From positions 59,242,250 to 59,306,249 of the forward strand of contig CM049318.1 in assembly GCA_026874595.1 (NCBI GenBank): DNA of 64,000 bases, written 5' to 3'. Every line of letters starts with the position of its first letter. Within the stretch, counting starts at the first letter, position 1. The notes under the pieces are model-generated. The model did not search any database. It was given only the letters and a program-made list of their open reading frames with translations, and had not been told where the DNA came from. Both the position numbers and the translations under genes were made by a program. Shown in pieces: positions 12,401-23,060 of the stretch. Source of the DNA: Sipunculus nudus. Taxonomy: Eukaryota; Annelida; Sipuncula; Golfingiida; Sipunculidae.

Positions 12401-14324
12401 TACAGTCCACATAGAATGATAGACAATTAGTCTTTTGTTTTCCTGTTTTTTTTCCCCAATGCAACAGAAATGGAGAATATTAAGAACTTTTGACTGAAGT
12501 CTTAGTTTAAGAAAATTGTATCTTTTTTTATGTCAATTCTTGTTAGAGCAATTGATAACTGAATTTGTCCTCTTACACCTACTGTTATACTGATGCATAT
12601 CATGTCAGCATTACGGTAATACTAAACAATGATGAGTGTTAACTGTTTTTCACACATAATCATGTGTAAGGATTATGTTCAAAGATATACTATATATAGT
12701 ATTATCAAGGCTAGGTATTCTTATATTTCCAGGCACATTAATCACAATTATCACATTTCCTTTGTTTATATCAAAATCTGTAAGAACTGATATACAATAC
12801 ATTTGAGCTTACTTACAAGGTCAACTTAATACATATAGCTTAAGATTTATAAATAGTTCGGTTCATACTTAAGCTTGGAGGTGTATTTATCAACTGCTGC
12901 TAAGTCATTGTGTTTCATCAACATGACAATGCAGCATGCAAAGCATATCGTTAACAATATCGATTTAGCATATTGGTTAGTATCGATATATTGATCCATC
13001 CCATATATTATAATGTAATTATGCTGATACACTATGCATACATGTTGGTGAAAGGGGAATTTGTTGCTTCATGTCTGCAGTGTATTTTAAACAACTTTAG
13101 CTGTATCCATATTTCTACTTTTGTGAAAATAGTAAATGACAAAACACATTTTCATATCCATACCTAAGTTGACATACTCATGCGTTATGTCTGCAGTACA
13201 TTTTAAACCACTGTGGCTGCTGCTATATCTGTATTTCTATCTGTGTGAACAGCGTAAATGATAAAACACATTTCTCTAATCATACATAAGCTGACATAAC
13301 ATGCAGCATATAATAATACTCATCAAATTTTATCAATATTTTGTTTTTGCTAGTCATAAAGGTTCAACTGAATTTCCCTTGTGAACAAAATTAATTAATT
13401 GCAATTTAAATATTCATAACTTTAGTTCCTGTGTGGACTAATAGTTTATAGATAAAAAAAAGTGCTAGTGAATATCCCTTGTGCATATATTCAATAAAGT
13501 ATTGCCTGTAAACAGTTTAGTTATTCAAATTTATGATTATAATCAAGGCCACACACACACAAAATCACAGATCCTTTTTTTCTTGGATTTTTTTCTTGTG
13601 AATCTGAAACCTGCCCCTGTATTTATTTTGCTATTAGTTGTTCTTAGCTCAATTCATCTGCAGTAATCCTAACATCTATGTATCATGCAAAATTTATATT
13701 CCTAACGATAGCACAAAAAAAGATTAAACCTTGCAAATGTCCCATTACAAGGATTTTGGCAACCTGTAAGCTGGTAAAATTTCACATTTTTTGCAGAATC
13801 AGTAAATTTAAAAAGTAAAAAAAAATGAAGAATTGCCCTCTCACTCCACATTGCTGAGTCCAAGAGTCTGTAAAACAAATTAAATTTTTGGTATGGCTTA
13901 ACTATATAACACTGTTACACAGAATTAAAGTCCTTGTGAACATCTTTTGTGCATAAAATGTAGGCTTGTGAATTGTGAGGGACCTCAGAATCAATACAAT
14001 CCTTGATTCTTTACTTTCGATTAAATTCTCGATTCAAATCTTTCTTACGTAGTAAATTTCAGACTTTTTAAAAAAACAAAAGCAATTTTAGCAAAATGTA
14101 TGTTTGTATATTTCAGTAAAAAAAAATTGTTTTTTTGCCACCATATATGTTTCCATGCAAGTGGAGTGGTCCACCACTGAACATTTAAAGTAGATTTAGG
14201 GCACCCACAGTGTCACAAACTTTGTCTTTGTGAACTGCTCTGACAGATCTGAGAGCTCAAAGAGGACTTTGGGATGGTACATGGAAAAAAAAAGTTAATC
14301 GAAATGAATTGATTCAGAGGTTAA

Positions 14325-17193
14325 CTAGACAGAGTATCCCCAGACATAGTAGGCCCCCCCCCTTTAAGAACAGACCCCTAATTTTGGCAGCATATATTGA
14401 CACTTGGCATATTTATTGTTTCTTCCATCTAACAGTCCACAATCTTGTTGAAGATGTTGGTCCTGTGACCTTGATTGTTTTAAAGATGTGTCCTGTGACC
14501 TTGACCTTTGACCTCATGACCCCAAAATCAATTTGGGTCTTGCTTTTCCAATGGGACATATGCAAGTCAAGTTTGAAATCTATACATCAATAAAGCAGGA
14601 ATTATCATCCAGAAACTAATTTTTGGACAGATGGCTCCTGTGACCTTCACCTTTGACCTTGTGACCTCAAAATTGAAAGTGTTCTTCCTCTCTTGGCAGG
14701 AGAACTATATGTGCAAGATGAAAGATCTGAGATGAAATGTTTGGCTGAAAATGCATCCACATCTTTTTAAAGATGTGTCCTGTGACCTTGACCTTTGCCC
14801 TCATGACCCCAAAATCAATTTGGGTCTTGCTTTTCCAATGGGACATATACAAGTCAAGTTTGAAAACCATACATCAATAAAAGCAGGAATTATCATCCAG
14901 AAACTAATTTTTGGACAGAGGGCTCCTGTGACCTTCACCTTTGACCTTGTGACCTCAAAATTGATAAGGGTTTTCCACTCTTGGCAGGTGAACTATATGT
15001 GCAAGATGAAAGATCTGAGATGAATTGTTTGGCTGAAAATGCATCCACAATCTTTATAAAGAGGTTTCCTGTGACCTTGACCTTTGACCTCGTGACCCCA
15101 AAATCAATTTGGGTCTTGCTTTTCCAATGGGACATATACAAGTCAAGTTTGAAATCCATACATCAATAAAAGAAGGAATTATCATCCAGAAACTAATTTT
15201 TGGATAGATGGCTCCTGTGACCTTCACCTTTGACCTTGTGACCTCAAAATCCATAGGGGTCTTCCACTCTTGGCAGGTGAACTATATGTGCAAGATGAAA
15301 GATCTCATATGAATTTTTTGGCTGAAATTGCATCCACAACCTTTTTAAAGAGGTTTCCTGTGACCTTGACCTTTGACCTCATGACCCCAAAATCAATTCG
15401 GGTCTTGCTTTTCCAATGGGTCAAATACAAGTCAAGTTTGAAATCCGTACATCAATTAAAGAAGGAATTATCATCAAGAAACTAATTTTTGGACAGATAG
15501 CTCCTGTGGCCTTGACCTTTGACCTTGTGACCCCAAAATTTATATGGATTATCCACTATTGGCAAGTGAGCTATATATTCAAGAGGGAAGACCTGGGATG
15601 AAAGTTTGGCTTAAAATGCATCCACATCTTTTTAAAGATGTGTCCTGTGACCTTGACCTTTGACCTCATGACCCCAAAATCAATTTGAGTCTTGCTTTTC
15701 CAATGGGACATATACAAGTCGAGTTTGAAATCCATACATCAATAAAAGCAGGAATTATCATCCAGAAACTAATTTTTGGACAGATGGCTCCTGTGACCTT
15801 TGCCTTTGACCTTGTGACCTCAAAATTGATAGGGGTTTTCCACTCTTGGCAGGTGAACTATATGTGCAAGATGAAAGATCTGAGATGAAATGTTTGGCTG
15901 AAAATGCATCCACATCTTTTTAAAGATGTGTCCTGTGACCTTGACCTTTGACCTCATGACCCCAAAATCAATTCAGGTCTTGCTTTTCCAATGGGACATA
16001 TACAAGTCAAGTTTGAAATCCATACATCAATAAAAGCAGGAATTATCATCCAGAAACTAATTTTTGGACAGATGGCTCCTGTGACCTTCACCTTTGACCT
16101 TGTGACCTCAAAATTGATAGGGGTCTTCCACTCTTGGCAGGTGAACTATATGTGCAAGATGAAAGATCTCAGATGAATTTTTTGGCTGAAATTGCATCCA
16201 CAACCTTTTTAAAGAGATTTCCTGTGACCTTGACCTTTGACCTCATGACCCCAAAATCAATTCGGGTCTTGCTTTTCCAATGGGTCAAATACAAGTCAAG
16301 TTTGAAATCCATACATCAATAAAAGAAGGAATTATCATCCAGAAACTAATTTTTGGACAGATAGCTCCTCTGGCCTTGACCTTTGACCTTGTGACCCCAA
16401 AATGTATATGGATCATCCACTATTGGCAAGTGAGCTATATATTCAAGTTGAAAGACCTGGGATGAAAGTTTGGCTTAAAATGCATCCACAGTATATTTTA
16501 AAATGCCAGTCCAGTGACCTTGACCTTTGACCTCATGACCCTAGAACCTATAGGGTTCTTACTTTAGTGGTGGGCCATACATAAGTCATGTTTGAAATCC
16601 ATATGGCTATCAACACTGGAGATATCATAAGAGGTGTGTGATTTTCACCATATATGGCAATATTCAAGGTCAAGGCCACTATCATAGGAAAGGTCATGAC
16701 CCCAATGTAAATAAACATCATCCCATAACCCATACCTATGTATATGCATAATATAAAAGAAATCTGTCCATTAGTTTTTGACTTATAATGCTCACAGTAC
16801 TGTAAGGTGGCAATTTTGGGGGTATTAAACGGCATGAAAACAAGTAAAGAATAATAGGTGGTGCCACCAGTTTCTGGAACATGACAACTCTATCCATGAT
16901 CTTCCATCAACTTGATTTTGGGATAAATCCATGCAAGATTTCTTGAGATATTAAAGAATTTGTGTTATTTTCCCCAAAATTGGACCTATTCAAGGTCAAG
17001 GACACTCTCCTAGTGAAGGTCATGACCTCATTTTAAATAGGTGTCGTCCTCTTACCCATATCTATACATATACCAAGTTTGGTAAAGTTCCGTGAAATAT
17101 TTTTTGGGTTATCGCGCCAACAAGATTTATATGCGGCGGCGGCGGCGGCGGGACCGGTATGAAAACATAGTATCCCCCGACTTTGTCTGGGGA
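14325..17193 (-). mobile_element. Helentron-like non-autonomous element, copy B (3' hairpin deleted)
   Basis: Taking the element as lying on the minus strand, its 5' end is the palindrome 17171-17195 and its 3' end is CTAG at 14325-14328. Inverted repeats TATCCCCAGACATAGT (14335-14350) and ACTTTGTCTGGGGATA (17180-17195) are asymmetric: one at the extreme end, one slightly internal. Inside are a C tract, about 15 satellite monomers (14491-16545), a unique segment and a CGG tract of 6 units (17134-17151). Compared with copy C, 22 bases including the 3' hairpin are missing. It encodes no protein, so it must have been moved by another element's enzymes. Confidence 0.72.
14491..16545. repeat. Satellite of about 145-bp monomers inside copy B, alternating two types
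   Basis: Monomers start near 14491, 14636, 14778, 14924 and 15067 and so on: spacings 142-146, about 15 in all. Two types alternate. Type A has TGACCTTGACCTTTGACCT followed by CATGACCCC; type B has TTCACCTTTGACC followed by TTGTGACCTC, or a variant with GGCCTTGACC. The true period is therefore a dimer of about 288 bp. The short open frames here repeat one another and are not genes. Confidence 0.88.
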
Positions 17194-17279
17194 TACAATA
17201 ATCAATTACAATTTAATTGAGGGCTTGCAATTCAATGCATTGATTCTTTGATGCATTGTTACAGTCCTAATAAAATATA

Positions 17280-18464
17280 CTAGATGTGTCGGAACGACAC
17301 GAATGCCCCCGCCTTGGGCAAATTAGAAACATTTGTAAAATTTTGAAAATTTTTTTAAGTTCAGGAGGTGTCGTATGGTCAAAAGTAGGTCAACAAGGGC
17401 AAAATGCAAACTCGATCTGTAACGGGTCATTATCAAGCAACACACCAAAAATCATGCCAGTATATGCAGGCATTGTGAAAAAAAGTCCATACATGTGCAT
17501 TTTCCATAAAAATTTCTGTCTTTCATGAAATTTTCTATGTTTAGGAGCCGTAAAACAATCAAAATAGGTCAACCAGGATGAAACACGAACTCGATCTGTA
17601 ACTGTCATTATCTGCCCACACATAAAAAATCAGGGTGGTATCTGCAGGCATTGAGGAAAAAAAGTCAGTACATATGCATTTGTTATGAAAATTTATATTT
17701 TTCATGAAACTTTCTATGTTCAGGAGCAGTCAAATGGTCAAAAGTAGGTTAACTGAGAGAAAACAAGAACTCGATCTGTAACTGGTCATTATCTGCCTAC
17801 ACACCAAAAATCAGGCCCGTTTCTGCAGGCACTGCGAAAAAAAGTCCATACATATGCACCTTTTTATGAAATTTTCTATGTTAGAGCACCGTCAAATGAT
17901 CAAAAATAGGTCAACTTGGACAAAACGTGAACTTGATCTGTAACTGGTCATTATCTGCCGACACACCAAACTTCAGGCCAATATCTGCAGGTATTGTGAA
18001 GAAAAGTCTGTACAAGTGTATTTGTCATGAAATTTATATTTTACATGAAATTTACTATGTTCAGGGGCCGTAAAACAGTCAAAAGTAAGTCAACCGGGAC
18101 GAAACGCGAACTCGATCTGTAACTGGTCTATATCTGTCAACACACCAAAAATCAGGCCAATATCTGCAGGCACTGCGAAAAAAAGTCCATACATGTGTAT
18201 CTGTCATGAATATTTCTATTTTTCATGAAATTTTCTAAGTTTAGGAGCCGTAAAACGGTCAAAAGTAGGTCAACCGGGACGAAACGCGAACTCGATCTGT
18301 AACTGGTCTATATCTGCTTACACACCAAAAATCAGGCCAATATCTGCAGGCATTGCGAAAAAAAGTCAGTACAACTGTTTGATTTCGGAATGACGGAAGG
18401 ACAGAAGGACGGAAGGACGGACATGGGTAAAACTATATGCCCCGGCCACTTTGTGGCGGGGGCA
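17280..18464 (-). mobile_element. Second Helentron-like family, complete 1.2-kb element
   Basis: It has the same end architecture as copies A-C with different sequence. CTAG is at 17280-17283, followed after 2 bases by the hairpin GTGTCG-GAA-CGACAC (17286-17300), then an inverted repeat ATGCCCCCGCC (17303-17313) whose partner GGCGGGGGCAT is at the right end. The right terminal palindrome (18438-18464) has arms TGCCCC/GGGGCA and GCCAC/GTGGC around TTT. Internally there are six tandem units of about 180 bp (CTCGATCTGTAAC near 17411, 17590, 17770, 17932, 18111, 18291) and a GGAC/GGAA microsatellite close to the 5' palindrome. It has no coding capacity. Confidence 0.72.
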
Positions 18465-19340
18465 TAATAATTTTTTATTTCTCATATATAATAAAATAAT
18501 AATAAATATATATATATTATAATTATTAAAACCTTTCATAATTTATCAAATTATATAACACAGGAATCACAAAAAGGCAGGTTGAATAAAGTATAATTGT
18601 GAATATTAATAAATACAATCAGTTTAAATTCCTGGCACCAAGTCAGAAGAGATAAATCCATGGATATAACCATTCAGGGTCATCTTTCGTACAGTTGGGA
18701 AACTAAAATGGACACGTATATTCAACTTAAGCTGTTTATTTCTCCAAACCTGTTGCATTAGTGACATGATACTATTATTAATAAGAATTATGGAAAAACA
18801 TGTTGCTTACTGCAGGTCAGGTTTGTCAAAGAATCAGTCATGAGCTTATCTGTGCTCACATAAAGACTGACTTCTATTAAAATCAATAAGAAAAAAAAAG
18901 TAAATAAAAATATTTTGTGGGTTTAAAAGGCAAGCTAAACCTAATAATATTATGTACTCTGAACTAATGACACAAAAGATAGCAGACTCTAGACCTGTCA
19001 GTAATCTCTATTAATTAAGAAACATTAAACTTAAAGCTTAATAAAAATTTATCAAATTTTTAAAATCCTATTAAGAAAACTACAGGGTGTATTATTCTCT
19101 GATTTATGATACTACATATGAATAAAATTGTTATATATTGTATATAGCATGAGCCTTCTTGTGAGTAAAGAAAACACTATACAAAGATAATTGAAAAGGA
19201 CAAAAAATGGGATAAATTAATCAAATATGCCTCAGTAATTTGGGAGAAAAATCACTGTAATTCCTGCCAAATTAGACTAATTTTTTTATAATTTAAAGTT
19301 AAAAAAAAATGTTTGTAACTGTTTATGTGGTTGGACTTAC
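18465..19340. other. AT-rich stretch, probable intron of the candidate minus-strand gene
   Basis: Follows the donor at 19340 on the minus strand. No exon or element recognised. Confidence 0.35.
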
Positions 19341-19504
19341 TTGTTTAATGATAGCCTGCTGTGCCAGTTTTGCCGGGTCAGGTTTTGTATCCCCGTTGAT
19401 CCCCTCGCCCACCCCATTGCTGGCATCTGTGGTATCCCCATCCATTGACAAGGACTCCAGGATTGTTCAGCAGCCAGGCCGGTATCCGTGCTGCTGGTGA
19501 GAAT
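19341..19504 (-). CDS. Candidate exon with start codon of an unrecognised minus-strand gene
   Basis: Read on the minus strand there is a pyrimidine/T-rich acceptor ending in TTCCCAG (just above 19504), 59 bases of untranslated leader with an in-frame TGA, an ATG at 19445-19443, 35 open codons, and a consensus donor CAA|GTAAGT (intron from 19340) in phase 0. The peptide is acidic and Gly/Asn-rich, then ends in KPDPAKLAQQAIIKQ, which looks like real protein rather than random translation. I do not recognise the family. The gene would continue leftward, and no further exon fitting phase 0 was found in 1-19340, so the next intron would be long. Composition is clearly richer in GC than the flanks. 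Confidence 0.45.
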
Positions 19505-19739
19505 CTGGGAACACATGAGAACAAACAACAAGTAAGGTACACCGTAATCCATTTCTCTATCAACAGTTGGTACTGTAACACCAGGCATGGCCCGCTGACT
19601 CTCCAAGCCACGCTTAAATTCCGGTTTTGTCGCAGCCGGGCCTGAAAGTCTCAATTATAATAATGAAAACTGAGATGTTAATATATGGTACACTGTTAAG
19701 ATCTTTTGTAATATTAAATCGGGCCTTACCTGTCATATT

Positions 19740-20300
19740 TAATATTTAATTGAACGGCCGTATGAAGTGTGCACGCCGCAGCTTAACATATCCAGAGAGT
19801 TCTCCCCATTGTGCATAAGTTAGCCAGCGCTGCCGATGCGGGGATGTCCCAACCTTATTATTCTGTTACAGTCCAATAAAGCGAGAGAAGTGACTGTCTG
19901 CCGATTGCCAACAGGGGGTGGGCAGTTCCCGTGGCAACCGGCCGCTGAGGCTACTTCCACGAACTAAGGAATACTTTAATGAGCAGCCTGACACAGCCAG
20001 CTGTCCCAAAATGGAACACATCGGTACTCGCAAAGCAGGAGGGATCTTTACCCATCATCCCCGCAGTGTTTGCGAGGTTCCGTAGACAACATTAATAAGA
20101 TTTGGTAATGCATGATGCAGCTGTCTATGCATGACATGAGTGGGTCTCTTGAAGGGCCAATTTGGATAAAAGATTCCCGGCACAACCACACGACTTGAAG
20201 CTTATTAAGGGGCCGAGGTGGAAGAGCCTGTCCACCGTGACACTGATAATTAAGAAAAAAAGACAACAAGGCAGTGGAAATACTGAGCTGATCCACAGCA
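19740..20300. other. GC-richer unique region upstream of the candidate minus-strand exon
   Basis: Contains CCAATAAAGCG, two ATGCAT motifs and CpG-containing blocks. It could be an upstream exon, promoter or enhancer of the minus-strand gene. Open frames here have no recognisable product. Confidence 0.3.
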
Positions 20301-20819
20301 TATACCTATTGAGACAAACCTGTAATAAACTAGTGTTTTAACGCTGTCAAACTGCTTTGTTGTCATACATGCCAGGATCTTTAACCATGTGGACTGTTGG
20401 ACTATTATAATAGTAAGTTCTGTGTAATATTCTCAAAATCATGAATATGGAACTTCAACAATATTGATAAAGCTAGCCTGCAGGTGGTATGCTTCAACAT
20501 ATCTGCTGCCTTCCTCATTACAAATAATAAGTTATATACAATGACTGGTCTGAACAGAGAAATCTCAGCATGGTTTCCTCCCATATAAAGACTGGGTATA
20601 CACACATATAACAAGGACAGGCAGGGGGTTTTCTCCACAATAATGAGATGTCCATCAACTGACACAAATCTGGACTCAGCAAATAAACTGGCTTGTCCCA
20701 TTGTTAATTCTCAACTGAACCAGATCTGTACTTCAGGGCTGGACAAATGTCTATTTTAGCCGTGTATAGCATGCATTTTTCATTTCAAGCCTTTTCTGAA
20801 GTTTCTGCGGTGTGTTAGA

Positions 20820-21010
20820 ACTAGGTTTAGCCCCCTTGGGAGGTTTCGCCGTACAAAATCAATACTGGTCCATTTGCAGAGCTTCCCCACATAACTAGGC
20901 ACCCCATCTGTCAAATGGATTTATTTCAATTCATGGCCCGTGTTTCTTGGGGGAACACCACAGGCGATGTGAAAGAGAACGCAGCCAGCAAAGGCAATCA
21001 GACAACCTCA
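20820..21010. other. Unique GC-richer island, no gene recognised
   Basis: Short balanced-composition segment with no open frame of note and no repeat match in the window. Confidence 0.22.
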
Positions 21011-22540
21011 TTAGTCTGTTTCTAGGATATTTCTTCAGGGTACCTAACACACCAGTATAAAAGTGGTGTTGTCTGCGATGTTTAAGTAGCATTTTCAGAT
21101 AGATTAACCATATATAAATGAAGAAGCAATGTCTTCATTTAACTGATGGTTGAAAACCCTGTTCTCACAGAAATTGAGAAGGCTGACAGTAAAATGTTTT
21201 CATTCTTAAAGTTCAACATCACAAAACTACAAACCTATTGCTTCTACCTTAAAGGGTCCTATACCCACATCTGACGTCTTTAAACTACAGATAATCCACT
21301 GAAGCTTTCAAGAAAATGGGCCAGAAAATGCCAATACAACTGCACAGACTGTTCGTTTTATTCATATCCACAAGTTTATAGCATGTGGGGGGCCTGCTAA
21401 AAATAGTCTAAACAAATTCAACAAGGCCATCTGGAAGTAAGTCAGATGAACCCGACTTTTGCAAAGGAAGTTTTGCAACTAGTGACCTTTTAAATTCCAC
21501 ATATATATGCAACCAACAACCTAATATTACATTGTTTTTCCATCACAAAGGCATGCATGCACCACAGAGGTGTTATCAGAAATTTTCTAAAAAAGGAATT
21601 ACCTGGAGTCTGTTAATATGTTCAGATTGGAAGCCAGAAATCACTTGAGTTCTATAGAAAGGGTAGGTGAATAGCTGGCTTTAAACCATGAGCACTTTAA
21701 TGATGAGTAATCAACAACTATTGTACCTGGATTTACTGCTACAATATCTATATCATGCAGACACAAACAGAAAAGTCCAAACACCCCTTTTTACCCTGAT
21801 TTTTTAAAAATTCCTTTCTTTGGAGTGAAAAATTATATACCCTTCTTATATTTTTCAAAATGTGAATGTAGAAAACAAGAAAAAACGTTTGACCTGAAAT
21901 TCTTACAAATAAAAAACAAAGATGTAATGAACCACCTCTTGAAAGAGTCATATATTGGCTGTAGTACCAAAATTCACCAGCTAGATGTCAGAAAAAGTAG
22001 CTGTTCATTATATCCATTTTTGAGAGAGACATTCAACAGTTATAAAGATTCTGCAGCCTCATTTAGATCCAGATTATTACAAATATCCAGTTCACAATGT
22101 TCATGGAAATAATTAATATTTTAAATAACATTAGAGAGACATACAAACAGACAAGAGTGAAAACTTGAGCAAGGCAATGACTTGACAGGTTTCGTTTGTA
22201 TGATCAGCACACAGAGCTGGCACACTCAACACGCAGCGCTCACCCCTCTTACTGACAACCCCACAGTCACAGGGGCTACAGTTATTGGGACTACTAATGA
22301 GCAGTGCTGCTGAAAGCAGCAAGTGGTCCAGCCCTGATAACTCTCCATTACCTGACTGGCATGGCTGCTTAACACTGTACGTTCAGGTGATTAACGAGAT
22401 CTGTCAAACAACCCTCACAGACAGCATTTGACAAAGTTTCTTAACAAAGGTACCACTGTAAACAGAACCCTTAATTGTTCTCTTGGTCACCTGCCCACCA
22501 ACTCTGGATATCATTATCCAGGACTGTTATAATACCATAC

Positions 22541-23060
22541 TCACAGTACTAATGACACTGGGGGTGACCAGTACTCTAATGGTATTTGGAGTAACCAGTA
22601 CTCAAATTTAACTTGGCTGACCAGTACTCTAATGGCCAATGAGGGGCACCAGTTTTGAAAAGGCACTGAGATTCAATCAGTACTCAAATGGCACTGGGGG
22701 TTCAATCAGTACTCAAATTGTACTGACATGACAAGTACTCTAATGGCACTGACAGTGACCTGTATACTTATTTCACTGGGGGGCTACCAGTATTCTTTAT
22801 GGCACTGGGGTGACCAGTTCTCTGATGGCAATGGGAGTGACCAGTACTCTAATGATATTGGTTTAACTGGGGGAACCCAGTGCTCTAATAGAACTAGGGG
22901 GGGGGGGGAAGGGGGGCTAGGTGACCATTACTAAATTTCACTGCAAGCTACCAGTACTCTAATGGTACTGAGGGCTAACAATTTATCTAATGGCACTAGG
23001 GGGTTCACAGTACTTAAATTGCACTGAGGGTTCACAAACTCTAATGACATTTGGGGTACC
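22541..23060. repeat. Degenerate minisatellite of about 25-30 bp
   Basis: Loose repetition of GACCAGTACTCTAATGGCAC followed by TGGGGG-like spacers, with many substitutions, variable spacing and a G tract near 22898-22918. Old and decayed; no gene. Confidence 0.7.

Larger units (their letters stand above)
10175..14324. other. AT-rich non-coding stretch
   Basis: No gene seen. A balanced segment at 10430-10760 (with GTGATTAATCAACAATGG, homeodomain/SOX-like) and the island at 12190-12400 stand out. Confidence 0.45.

Noticed and set aside
14309-16465. Series of 60-95 codon open frames on both strands
   Set aside because: They repeat each other because they are the satellite monomers; frames change whenever a monomer has an indel.
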